Part shown: piece after piece, positions 1 through 6,573 of the stretch
Layout: every line of letters starts with the position of its first letter
How positions within the stretch are numbered: position 1 is the stretch's first letter
DNA from: Oscillospiraceae bacterium
Lineage (GTDB): Bacteria; Bacillota; Clostridia; Oscillospirales; Ruminococcaceae
Length of the DNA stretch: 21,371 nucleotides
Assembly (NCBI GenBank): GCA_016296165.1
Contig: JAEDJV010000030.1
Coordinates: 1 to 21,371, forward strand
Direction of reading: 5' to 3'
Program-made: the position numbers and the translations under genes
The notes under the pieces: model-generated
The model's input: only the letters and a program-made list of their open reading frames with translations
Told to the model about the DNA's origin: nothing
The model's database searches: none

Positions 1-1058
1 CTGAGCAGACGTTTGGAGATTATTTTGTATTTCCGAATGCCGAAAAAACAGTAGAGAATCATATTGTAGAAAATGAAAGTTCAATAGTTAAAAAGAATTC
101 AATATCGGATTTTGTAGCCAGTATATATGTTCCGGGTTACGATGTAAATCAGGATGGTATTTTTGACATGACTGATATGTCAAAAATAAAACTATACAGT
201 AAAGAAAAGGCTCTGGAAGAGGAGAGAATCAGACTGCAGAATGAGGCAGAACAGAGAGCTGCAGAAGAGGCCAGAATAAAAGCTGAAGCAGAAAGACTGG
301 CTGCCGAGGAAGCAGCAAGACAGCAGGCAATAGCTGAAGAAGAACAGAAGAAGAATGAGGAAATACCTGCTGAAACTCAGCCTCCGGCACCGGTTCCTGT
401 TAATCCGGCAGGAGTAAATGTTCGTGGGATAGACGTTTCAAGATGGCAGGGCAGGATAGACTGGCAGAAGATAAAAGATTCAGGTGTTGAGTTTGCCATA
501 ATAAAAGCAGGCGAAGGACTTGATATGGAATCGAGATTCCTTGAAAATATACAAAATGCCAAAGCTGTAGGAATGAACTGTGGTGTTTACTGGTTTTCAA
601 AGGCCACCTCTGCAGAGGAAGCTGTACAGGAGGCAAACGCATGTTTAAGTGTGATATCAGGCTATCAGCTGGAATATCCGGTTGTATATGACTGCGAATA
701 CAGATCACTTAAGGACAGTCCTCTTGCTAATGACAAAAAAGCATTGACAGACGCTGTACTTTCTTTCCTTGGAACGATCGAAAAAAGCGGATTTTATTCA
801 ATGTTATACACAAATACTGATTTTTCAGAAAGATATCTCGAGTTTAATCGTATAAAAGGTGTTTATGACATCTGGTTTGCCGGATATAAGGTTGATAAAC
901 CAGCAATGGAATGTGGAATATGGCAGTATTCTGAACATGGACAAATGGAAGGTCTTGATCTGGATGGGTTAAATGGTGATACTACATACGTTGATCTTGA
1001 TATTGCATATAAGGATTATCCACAGATAATGAAAAATCTACATATAAACGGATATTAA
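1..1058 (+). CDS. Dockerin-containing GH25 lysozyme (5'-truncated by window edge)
   Basis: This is a secreted-type peptidoglycan muramidase whose start lies left of the window. The frame is open from base 3, and the first ATG (168) has no Shine-Dalgarno sequence and sits inside a dockerin-like calcium loop (139-200, reading YDVNQDGIFDMTD), so 168 is not the start. Then come a Glu/Ala/Arg-rich helical segment (about 205-360, probable coiled coil), a Pro-rich linker (about 370-410), and a GH25 domain. GH25 marks are GIDVSRWQG near 426-452 (Asp at 432), YDCEY with Asp 690 and Glu 696, IWFAGY, and IWQYS near the end. The family cleaves the MurNAc-GlcNAc bond with paired acidic residues. A single dockerin half-repeat is visible; its partner may lie upstream. 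The dockerin suggests attachment to a cellulosome or cell-surface scaffold, which is inference. The GH25 call is firm; the role of the coiled coil is unknown. Confidence 0.9.
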   Translation, partial: EQTFGDYFVFPNAEKTVENHIVENESSIVKKNSISDFVASIYVPGYDVNQDGIFDMTDMSKIKLYSKEKALEEERIRLQNEAEQRAAEEARIKAEAERLAAEEAARQQAIAEEEQKKNEEIPAETQPPAPVPVNPAGVNVRGIDVSRWQGRIDWQKIKDSGVEFAIIKAGEGLDMESRFLENIQNAKAVGMNCGVYWFSKATSAEEAVQEANACLSVISGYQLEYPVVYDCEYRSLKDSPLANDKKALTDAVLSFLGTIEKSGFYSMLYTNTDFSERYLEFNRIKGVYDIWFAGYKVDKPAMECGIWQYSEHGQMEGLDLDGLNGDTTYVDLDIAYKDYPQIMKNLHINGY

Positions 1059-1067
1059 AAAGTAAAG

Positions 1068-1102
1068 AAACCGTAATCCAGAATTAAAATGGATTACGGT
1101 TT
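1068..1102 (+). terminator. Rho-independent terminator shared by converging genes
   Basis: A perfect 13-bp stem (1068-1080 with 1090-1102) surrounds a 9-base loop and runs into seven T residues on the plus strand. It lies 10 bases after the lysozyme stop. On the minus strand the right arm encodes the last codons of the thiamine pyrophosphokinase gene and the stop codon sits in the loop. The hairpin could stop leftward transcripts too, but the T-tract is weaker on that strand. Confidence 0.9.
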
Positions 1103-1728
1103 TTTTGTCTTGGATAGATGACAAGAAGTGTTCCGTTTTCAACCGAAACAAAACTGTCATTTCCGGTAAATTCATTACTTACACCTACAGGAAAGTCGTT
1201 CTTCATATTGTAGTTTTCAACTGTATATTTTAAGCCTTTTTCAGTAACGTTTATGCTTTCAGTATCAATTGAAAAAACAGAAATATATCCGGAAAATGAT
1301 TTATCAAATTCAATTTTGCTATTATATACAACTGTCATTACTTCGTTTTCCGAATATAAAAATCCTCTGAAATCATTTTTGGCAAGCCATGTAAGGGTTT
1401 GAATATTTGCAATAGTATGATCGTTTCTTCCACCGGTTCCGCCAAAAATATGAAATTCAGAGAAACCATGCTCTATGCCTGTTTGTATGGCACAGAGCAT
1501 ATCAGTTTCGTCTTTTACAGGATTTAGTTTAATAATATTTTTATAATCATTGCCAGGAGTGCAATTTATTGAATCAAAATCACCGATTAATATATCAGTT
1601 CGGATACCATGAAGTTTGTGAAAAATATATCCTCCGTCAGCAGCTATAACCAAATCAGATTTTTCAGGTGAGAAAATATCATTTTGAAAATGTTCCCCGG
1701 CCCCCGTTATGTAGCACCTTTTTTTCAT
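1084..1728 (-). CDS. thiN: Thiamine pyrophosphokinase
   Basis: This cytosolic enzyme transfers pyrophosphate from ATP to thiamine to make thiamine diphosphate. The 214-residue length is normal for the family. Diagnostic motifs are all present: ADGG (about 30-33), GDFDS (49-53), the acidic DETD (73-76), and the glycine-rich GGTGGRNDHT (96-105), which together bind ATP, Mg2+ and thiamine. The ATG at 1728 follows AAAGGA by six bases, and that ribosome site overlaps the stop codon of the SPFH gene 11 bases upstream, so the two are probably translated from one mRNA. I see no thiamine riboswitch ahead of it. The pairing with an SPFH gene has no obvious metabolic logic. The last codons lie inside the shared terminator hairpin. 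Confidence 0.93.
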   Translation of the reverse strand: MKKRCYITGAGEHFQNDIFSPEKSDLVIAADGGYIFHKLHGIRTDILIGDFDSINCTPGNDYKNIIKLNPVKDETDMLCAIQTGIEHGFSEFHIFGGTGGRNDHTIANIQTLTWLAKNDFRGFLYSENEVMTVVYNSKIEFDKSFSGYISVFSIDTESINVTEKGLKYTVENYNMKNDFPVGVSNEFTGNDSFVSVENGTLLVIYPRQKNRNPF

Positions 1729-1739
1729 ATGAAGTCCTT

Positions 1740-2618
1740 TTACTGAGCCGGAGTATCTGAGAGACCTACATCAATGAGTGATGAAGCGTCAGACATAACT
1801 TTTGGGAGTTCTCCGTTCCATTTTGAAATTTGCTCATATTTGATAATAAGCTCAGTGAGTGAGTTGTTAAGAAGATTGTTTGCTTCAGCCTGAGCATTTG
1901 CTTCTGTGAGTGTAGCCGCAGCAGATGCTTCAGCGGCAATCTTTTTCTTCTTTGCTTCAGCTTCAGCGATTACAATGGCCTGTTCCTGTTCAGTTTTTGT
2001 TTTAATAAGATTCTGTTCAGCAACTTGTTTTGCTTCAATAGCCTGATTAAATTCAGCTGAGAAGTCGAAGTTTACTATGTTAAATTTTTCAATGATAATG
2101 CCGTATTCACTAACCTTATTTTCAAGTGTTGATTTAATTTCTTCACCAACAATAGCTCGTTCTGTAATAAGCTGCTCAGCTGTATATCTGGCTGTAACAG
2201 ATTTCATACTTTCCTGAACAGCAGGCATAAGGATGATGCTCTGATAGTCTCTTCCGATTTTCTGGAATATGTTTGCACTTGATTCGTAACCGATTTTGTA
2301 GTTTACAGCAATATTACTGCTTACAGACTGAAGGTCTTTTGAAACCGCTGTAGCGCCTGTCTCATATACCTGAATCTTGTTAGACATCACTTCAACGCTT
2401 TGAATGAATGGTGCTTTGATATGAAATCCTTCCTGAAGTACGGTTTCGGATACTTTTCCAAGAGTTAGTACAACACCTGTATTACCTGCAGGCACTATTG
2501 CTATTGATGAAGCTACAATGATAATTGCAGCGACACCTGCGATTATACCACCTGTTACCTTTCCGGCAGTTTTTGAAGCTGGTTTAACATTAACGTATTT
2601 TGGGCCATTAGTATCCAT
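1740..2618 (-). CDS. SPFH/prohibitin-family membrane protein (HflC-like)
   Basis: A 292-residue SPFH-domain protein. After a short polar N terminus (about 1-20) there is one hydrophobic segment (about 21-45, Gly/Ala/Ile-rich), then the SPFH/band-7 domain with the prohibitin-like run GNTGVVLTLGKV and GFHIKAPF. A long Glu/Ala/Lys-rich helix follows (about 190-250, typical of the family's oligomerising coiled coil), and a C terminus with LPKVMSDASS resembles prohibitins. The family forms ring or cage assemblies on membranes and often modulates proteases such as FtsH or membrane microdomains; no partner protease is encoded here. The ATG is preceded by AAAGGAG at good spacing. It lies 128 bases downstream of the DUF1836 gene with no terminator between, so co-transcription is likely. 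The family call is firm; the cellular role is not known. Confidence 0.9.
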   Translation of the reverse strand: MDTNGPKYVNVKPASKTAGKVTGGIIAGVAAIIIVASSIAIVPAGNTGVVLTLGKVSETVLQEGFHIKAPFIQSVEVMSNKIQVYETGATAVSKDLQSVSSNIAVNYKIGYESSANIFQKIGRDYQSIILMPAVQESMKSVTARYTAEQLITERAIVGEEIKSTLENKVSEYGIIIEKFNIVNFDFSAEFNQAIEAKQVAEQNLIKTKTEQEQAIVIAEAEAKKKKIAAEASAAATLTEANAQAEANNLLNNSLTELIIKYEQISKWNGELPKVMSDASSLIDVGLSDTPAQ

Positions 2619-2746
2619 GATAAATTCTCCTTTTAAAATTCTGCTGTTTCTGTATGTCTTCTGGTTGTTTGCAAGGTCTTTCTTTTGTTCTTTACAATCG
2701 TTTAATATTTGTTTCTCGTTTTGTTGTTTTCTTTTGTTCTGTTATT

Positions 2747-3325
2747 TTATATCTTATATTTTTTAATATCAAGTCTCTCGTATTCCTGCTCTAACTGTGT
2801 TTTTATGAGTGAGGACTGATAAGCAAGAGTCATGATAAATAATGTATTCTCAAGTATGTCTTCCTGTTCCTTTACATAGTTATCATTTTTTTTGATAACC
2901 TCTTTAATTGTTGCACGTATAGGTTCTGATTCGAAAATACGCTTTTCATCCAGTTCACAGATAATTGTGCAGAATATATTATAAAGATCGATATCAGGAA
3001 TTATATCATCACTTGTGTCTTCAACTTTACCGTTGATATAATTCATAAGAACTGCTATGTTTTCAAGCTGCATGGTTCCGCGCAGCATATTTATGAGAAG
3101 TATGCGTATTACCTGAACCTCATAATATTTTTTTCCCGGAATATTTACAACCCATCCTCTTTTTATCCAGTTTTGAATGGTTGATCCTCCAAGTCCGGTT
3201 AATTTTGAAAGCTGAGACAGCGTTAATCCGCCTGTTGCCGAAAGAATAGGGGATATAAGCGAAAAAGCTTCTGTTTTGACCTTTTCTGAGTACTCAAGAG
3301 TAGTACCCGGTATTGTTTTTAACAT
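2747..3325 (-). CDS. DUF1836 family protein, putative HTH regulator
   Basis: A 192-residue protein matching, by recall, the DUF1836 family of Firmicutes. Residues about 36-65 (LTLSQLSKLTGLGGSTIQNW, then IKRGWV) read as a MerR-like helix-turn-helix followed by a short wing. The rest is helical and probably a dimerisation or effector part, with no cysteines or enzymatic motif that I recognise. It is the first gene of a leftward unit with the SPFH and thiN genes, behind a strong promoter (3426-3454) with a roughly 100-base leader and an AGGAG ribosome site close to the ATG. Similar sequence elements flank the promoter and could be its own operator. The DNA-binding role is inferred from the HTH; the target genes are unknown. 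Confidence 0.75.
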   Translation of the reverse strand: MLKTIPGTTLEYSEKVKTEAFSLISPILSATGGLTLSQLSKLTGLGGSTIQNWIKRGWVVNIPGKKYYEVQVIRILLINMLRGTMQLENIAVLMNYINGKVEDTSDDIIPDIDLYNIFCTIICELDEKRIFESEPIRATIKEVIKKNDNYVKEQEDILENTLFIMTLAYQSSLIKTQLEQEYERLDIKKYKI

Positions 3326-3371
3326 TTTAGTGACTCCTTTATTTTTTATTTTAAGTCAGTTAAACTTTAAA

Positions 3372-3451
3372 AACGTTCCAACAACCTGTTTTTAAATTCA
3401 CATCAACCTTTAATGTGATGATATGATTATAACACAGGTTCGTGTGAACTT
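3372..3451. repeat. Paired operator-like elements around the DUF1836 promoter
   Basis: Plus-strand bases 3434-3449 read ACAGGTTCGTGTGAAC. The minus strand of 3374-3389 carries a close relative, ACAGGTTGTTGGAAC. They face each other across the -10 region, one within the promoter spacer and one downstream of the start. They share seven leading bases and the trailing GAAC but differ in length by one base, so the match is imperfect. Confidence 0.35.
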
Positions 3452-3454
3452 CAA
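3426..3454 (-). promoter_or_regulatory. Sigma-A-type promoter of the DUF1836-SPFH-thiN unit
   Basis: On the minus strand: -35 TTGAAG (3454-3449), a 17-base spacer, and a perfect -10 TATAAT (3431-3426). The spacer contains a short GTTC-GTGT-GAAC inverted repeat, a possible operator. It lies about 100 bases before the DUF1836 ATG. Confidence 0.8.
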
Positions 3455-3459
3455 ATGTA

Positions 3460-3495
3460 AAAAACGGACATATTTAAGTAAATTTGTCCGTTTTT
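3460..3495 (-). terminator. Hairpin terminator
   Basis: AAAAACGGACA (3460-3470) pairs with TGTCCGTTTTT (3485-3495) around a 14-base loop, with A and T runs on both sides so it could work in either direction. It lies 73 bases past the stop of the small minus-strand ORF and just before the DUF1836 promoter, so its most natural role is to end a short leftward transcript. Confidence 0.75.
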
Positions 3496-3568
3496 AGTGA
3501 TTTGTTAAATAAAATCGGTATATTTCTCTTTGTTTCTCTTGAATTCTATTTTATTTAAAAAATATTAT

Positions 3569-3697
3569 TTACTGATTGCTGTTTTGACTGTTCCATACCT
3601 TTGTTTCATTGTTTTCAGCCTGAATATTATCAGGGTGGGCATTTGAAGAAAAGATATGTGAATTAATACGTGGCTGGTATATGCGTAGTTTTTCCAT
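3569..3697 (-). CDS. Possible small protein of 42 residues, unknown function
   Basis: An ATG at 3697 lies eight bases after GGAAG in the purine-rich AAAGGAAG, and opens a 42-codon frame ending in TAA. The product starts MEKLRIYQPRINSHIF and ends KVWNSQNSNQ. It is polar, rich in Asn, Gln and Ser, lacks cysteine, and has no membrane segment or signal peptide. A terminator hairpin follows at 3460-3495, and DUF1836 then starts a new transcript, so the ORF looks like a self-contained short transcription unit. No convincing -35/-10 pair is visible upstream, where the sequence is very AT-rich. I recognise no family. It could be a small regulatory or signalling peptide, or a chance frame; the ribosome site and terminator favour a real gene. 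Confidence 0.45.
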   Translation of the reverse strand: MEKLRIYQPRINSHIFSSNAHPDNIQAENNETKVWNSQNSNQ

Positions 3698-3819
3698 AAG
3701 AATTTCTTCCTTTCACTTTTAATGAATCACATTAGTAATTCATATATATTATCTGTAAATTCAATTGTTATATGTACTGTTACAAACTTTTCTTTTTTTA
3801 TTATAAACGAAAAAAAATA

Positions 3820-3849
3820 TTGATTTGACAGGTTGAAAAGTGTTATAAT
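3820..3849 (+). promoter_or_regulatory. Probable promoter of the ftsK operon
   Basis: TTGATT (3820-3825), an 18-base spacer, then TATAAT (3844-3849). A perfect TTGACA (3825-3830) overlaps but is only 13 bases from that -10. A second pair, TTGAAA (3833-3838) with TATAGT (3857-3862) and an 18-base spacer, is also possible. The start site is uncertain, but the cluster sits 60-100 bases before the chosen ftsK ATG. Confidence 0.6.
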
Positions 3850-3927
3850 AAATAGGTATAGTCTATAGTGAAAGTTAAGTTTATTATGACGTTCGCTATT
3901 ATATTAAATGATAAAAGGAGAATACCA

Positions 3928-6552
3928 ATGCCGGATAATAAAAACAAAAAACCGGAAGATAATAATAAAAGAAAAAAAAGAGGCAGTGAGAAAAAAGAAG
4001 AAAAGAAACCTGAGCCGGCCCCGGCACCTGCCATGTTTGACAGTAATTTCTGGTCGATTATTCTTTTTGCCGTTACGATATTAATTACACTTGTAGCTTT
4101 AGTTGATGGAACATCAGGCTGGCTTGTACTTCATACAGTGATTCGCGGATTATTCGGAGTTTCAATTTTTCTGGCTGTACCAATTCTGTTCTACGCTTCA
4201 TACATAGTTTCCAAGGAAAAGAAAAAAGAAGCTATTGTTCCAAGATTTATCCAGTGCGGACTTTTTTTGCTCCTGGCAAGTTCTGTTATTCAGGTTGTGT
4301 TTATTGGAGATATTCCTGGAGAAGACCTTGATACAAAGATTTCAGCTCTGTATAATGACGGCGTTGACATGTGCAGCGGCGGTGTGCTGAGTGCACTTAT
4401 CGGAGTTCCTCTTGTTTCGTTGCTTGGAGCGACAGGAGCAAAACTTACTATAATTCTTGCAGTTTTCGTAATAATTCTTTTTATGGCAAATATTTCGGTT
4501 GAAAAAATATTTGGCGGATTAAAGAAACCATATGATTCATTAAAAAAATCATTTGGTGAAATGAAAGAAGAATCAGTTGCAAGAAGATACGAAAAAGAAG
4601 TTAAACAGACCTCCAGATATGAACTTGAGGAAACTGAAGATATAAAAGAAATAAAAATAAATGAAAATAAAACTGAAAAAGAACCTGTACCTGTTCTTGA
4701 ACGTGAAGTTAATTTTGATGATATAAAGAAGATCTTTAAGAAGAAAGCAAAGCCGGATAAAAAATCTGATGAACTTTCAAAGCTGCTTGATGAAAATAAC
4801 AGAATTTCACTTGAACAGACAACGACAAATACAATAGATATACCGATTCTGACTGAAGAAATGTCCAGACAGTACAAAGATGAGAAAAAAACTCCGGTTA
4901 TTAATCATGAGATGAGTGAAGAATCGGAGATAGATGCTTTTTTCGGAAACAGCAGGTCTTCTGTTAGCCTTGAAAAATCAGATATTCCGGATGATAATGC
5001 AGTATCTGAGAGACATGTTATTGATCTCAATAAAAAATCAGAAAACGCAGGGATTCCAACGGATAAACATTACAATTTTCCACCGATTGATTTCCTTAAA
5101 CAGGGAAACAGTGCTGCGAAAAGTCCAAACGCTGAAATTGAAATGCAGGATACAGCAGTTAAACTGGTACAGACTCTTGAAAATTTTGGTGTTAAGACAA
5201 CACTTGTCGATGTTCATCGTGGTCCAACTGTAACCCGATACGAACTTCAGCCATCCCCTGGCGTAAAGATATCCAGGATAACAGGTCTTGCAGACGATAT
5301 CGCCCTGAATCTTGCAGCTGCAGGTGTCCGTATCGAAGCACCGATACCGGGAAAAGCAGCTGTTGGTATCGAGGTTCCTAATGTAAAAAAAGACATGGTT
5401 TCACTCCGCGAACTTCTGGAGAGTAAGGATTTTATCGAATCACAGAGTAAACTTTCGTTTGCTGTCGGAAGAGATATTGCTGGTAAGGAAATAATAGGTG
5501 ATATTGCCAGGATGCCGCATGTTATTATTGCAGGTTCCACAGGTTCAGGTAAATCAGTATGTACCAACTCTATTATTATGAGCATACTTTATAAGGCAAC
5601 TCCTGAACAGGTACGGCTTCTTCTTATAGACCCGAAGATAGTTGAATTTAAAGTTTATGATGGTATTCCTCATCTGCTTATACCTGTTGTAACAGACCCT
5701 AGAAAGGCAGCTGGTGCACTTAACTGGGCGGTGCAGGAAATGCTCAGAAGATATAAACTCTTTGCAGATAATAATGTAAGAGACCTTAAGGGTTATAATG
5801 AGATGGCAGCAGAGAGTGGAGGCACAGTAGAGGCTATTCCGCAAATTGTTATTGCTATTGACGAGCTTGCAGACCTTATGATGGCTGCTTCGAACGAAGT
5901 AGAAGACGCAATATGCAGACTGGCTCAGATGGCGCGTGCGGCCGGAATGCATTTGATTATTGCTACACAGCGTCCGACAGTAGATATAATTACCGGTCTT
6001 ATCAAAGCCAATATTCCAAGCCGTATTGCTCTTTCCGTTATGTCGCAGACTGATTCAAGGACTATTCTTGATACCGGCGGTGCAGAAAAACTTCTTGGAC
6101 AGGGTGACATGCTGTATTTCCCTTCAGGTACACCTAAACCGATTCGTGTACAGGGTTGCTTCTGTTCAACAAAGGAAATAGAAGCAGTCGTGTCATATAT
6201 AAAAAATAACGCTTCAGTTGATTACAGTGATGAGATAATGGAAGAAATCGAAAAAAATGTACCGGTTGCAAAAGGTGATAAGACAGCAGGTAAGATTGAC
6301 GGAACTATTGACGGGGACGATGAGTTAATAGAAAAGGCGATAGACATAATAATCGAAATGGGACAGGCCTCAACTTCATCTTTACAGAGAAAACTTAAAC
6401 TAGGTTATGCACGAGCAGCACGTATCATGGATGAACTTGAGGAACTTGGAGTAATCGGACCATCTGAAGGCTCAAAACCACGAAGAATACTTATGACTAA
6501 GGCTCAGTGGACAGAACGCCGAATGAGAAGATTTGATACAGATTCTGAATAA
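3928..6552 (+). CDS. ftsK: FtsK/SpoIIIE DNA translocase
   Basis: A membrane-anchored hexameric ATPase that pumps double-stranded DNA during chromosome segregation at the septum, and into the forespore in spore formers. I chose ATG 3928 because AAAGGAG ends seven bases upstream; an earlier in-frame ATG at 3868 has no ribosome site. This gives 874 residues. Order: a charged N terminus; four hydrophobic segments (about residues 30-190); a long Lys/Glu-rich linker (about 190-400); the alpha/beta motor with Walker A GSTGSGKS (536-543) and Walker B IVIAIDEL (about 640-647); and a C-terminal winged-helix gamma domain (about 800-874, with SSLQRKLKLGYARAARIMDE), which in the family reads KOPS/SRS sequences. 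The extra length over B. subtilis SpoIIIE is in the linker. First gene of the likely eight-gene operon. Confidence 0.95.
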   Translation: MPDNKNKKPEDNNKRKKRGSEKKEEKKPEPAPAPAMFDSNFWSIILFAVTILITLVALVDGTSGWLVLHTVIRGLFGVSIFLAVPILFYASYIVSKEKKKEAIVPRFIQCGLFLLLASSVIQVVFIGDIPGEDLDTKISALYNDGVDMCSGGVLSALIGVPLVSLLGATGAKLTIILAVFVIILFMANISVEKIFGGLKKPYDSLKKSFGEMKEESVARRYEKEVKQTSRYELEETEDIKEIKINENKTEKEPVPVLEREVNFDDIKKIFKKKAKPDKKSDELSKLLDENNRISLEQTTTNTIDIPILTEEMSRQYKDEKKTPVINHEMSEESEIDAFFGNSRSSVSLEKSDIPDDNAVSERHVIDLNKKSENAGIPTDKHYNFPPIDFLKQGNSAAKSPNAEIEMQDTAVKLVQTLENFGVKTTLVDVHRGPTVTRYELQPSPGVKISRITGLADDIALNLAAAGVRIEAPIPGKAAVGIEVPNVKKDMVSLRELLESKDFIESQSKLSFAVGRDIAGKEIIGDIARMPHVIIAGSTGSGKSVCTNSIIMSILYKATPEQVRLLLIDPKIVEFKVYDGIPHLLIPVVTDPRKAAGALNWAVQEMLRRYKLFADNNVRDLKGYNEMAAESGGTVEAIPQIVIAIDELADLMMAASNEVEDAICRLAQMARAAGMHLIIATQRPTVDIITGLIKANIPSRIALSVMSQTDSRTILDTGGAEKLLGQGDMLYFPSGTPKPIRVQGCFCSTKEIEAVVSYIKNNASVDYSDEIMEEIEKNVPVAKGDKTAGKIDGTIDGDDELIEKAIDIIIEMGQASTSSLQRKLKLGYARAARIMDELEELGVIGPSEGSKPRRILMTKAQWTERRMRRFDTDSE

Positions 6553-6573
6553 TAAAAAACAGGAGGGTTTTTC

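Larger units (their letters stand above)
3326..3867. other. Divergent regulatory gap between DUF1836 and ftsK
   Basis: From left to right this stretch holds the DUF1836 leader, the leftward promoter 3426-3454, a hairpin terminator 3460-3495, a possible 42-codon minus-strand gene 3569-3697, an AT-rich segment with no clear signal (about 3715-3810), and the rightward promoter 3820-3849 for ftsK. No RNA gene or riboswitch is recognised. Confidence 0.7.

Noticed and set aside
168..170. ATG 168 as the start of the lysozyme gene
   Set aside because: The frame is open back to base 3, no Shine-Dalgarno sequence precedes this ATG, and it would cut a dockerin-type calcium loop in half.
1600..1740. Thiamine (TPP) riboswitch near thiN
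   Set aside because: No THI-box core is recognisable, and the gene starts 11 bases after the SPFH stop, leaving no leader.
2518..2766. Hydrophobic 82-codon frame opposite the SPFH gene start
   Set aside because: It is antisense to the SPFH membrane segment and leader; there is no ribosome site and the composition follows from AT-rich DNA.
4290..4877. Long antisense open frame opposite ftsK (195 codons, Ser/Phe-rich)
   Set aside because: It is the shadow of the Lys/Glu-rich linker and membrane part of ftsK; composition is low-complexity, there is no ribosome site, and the sense gene is certain.
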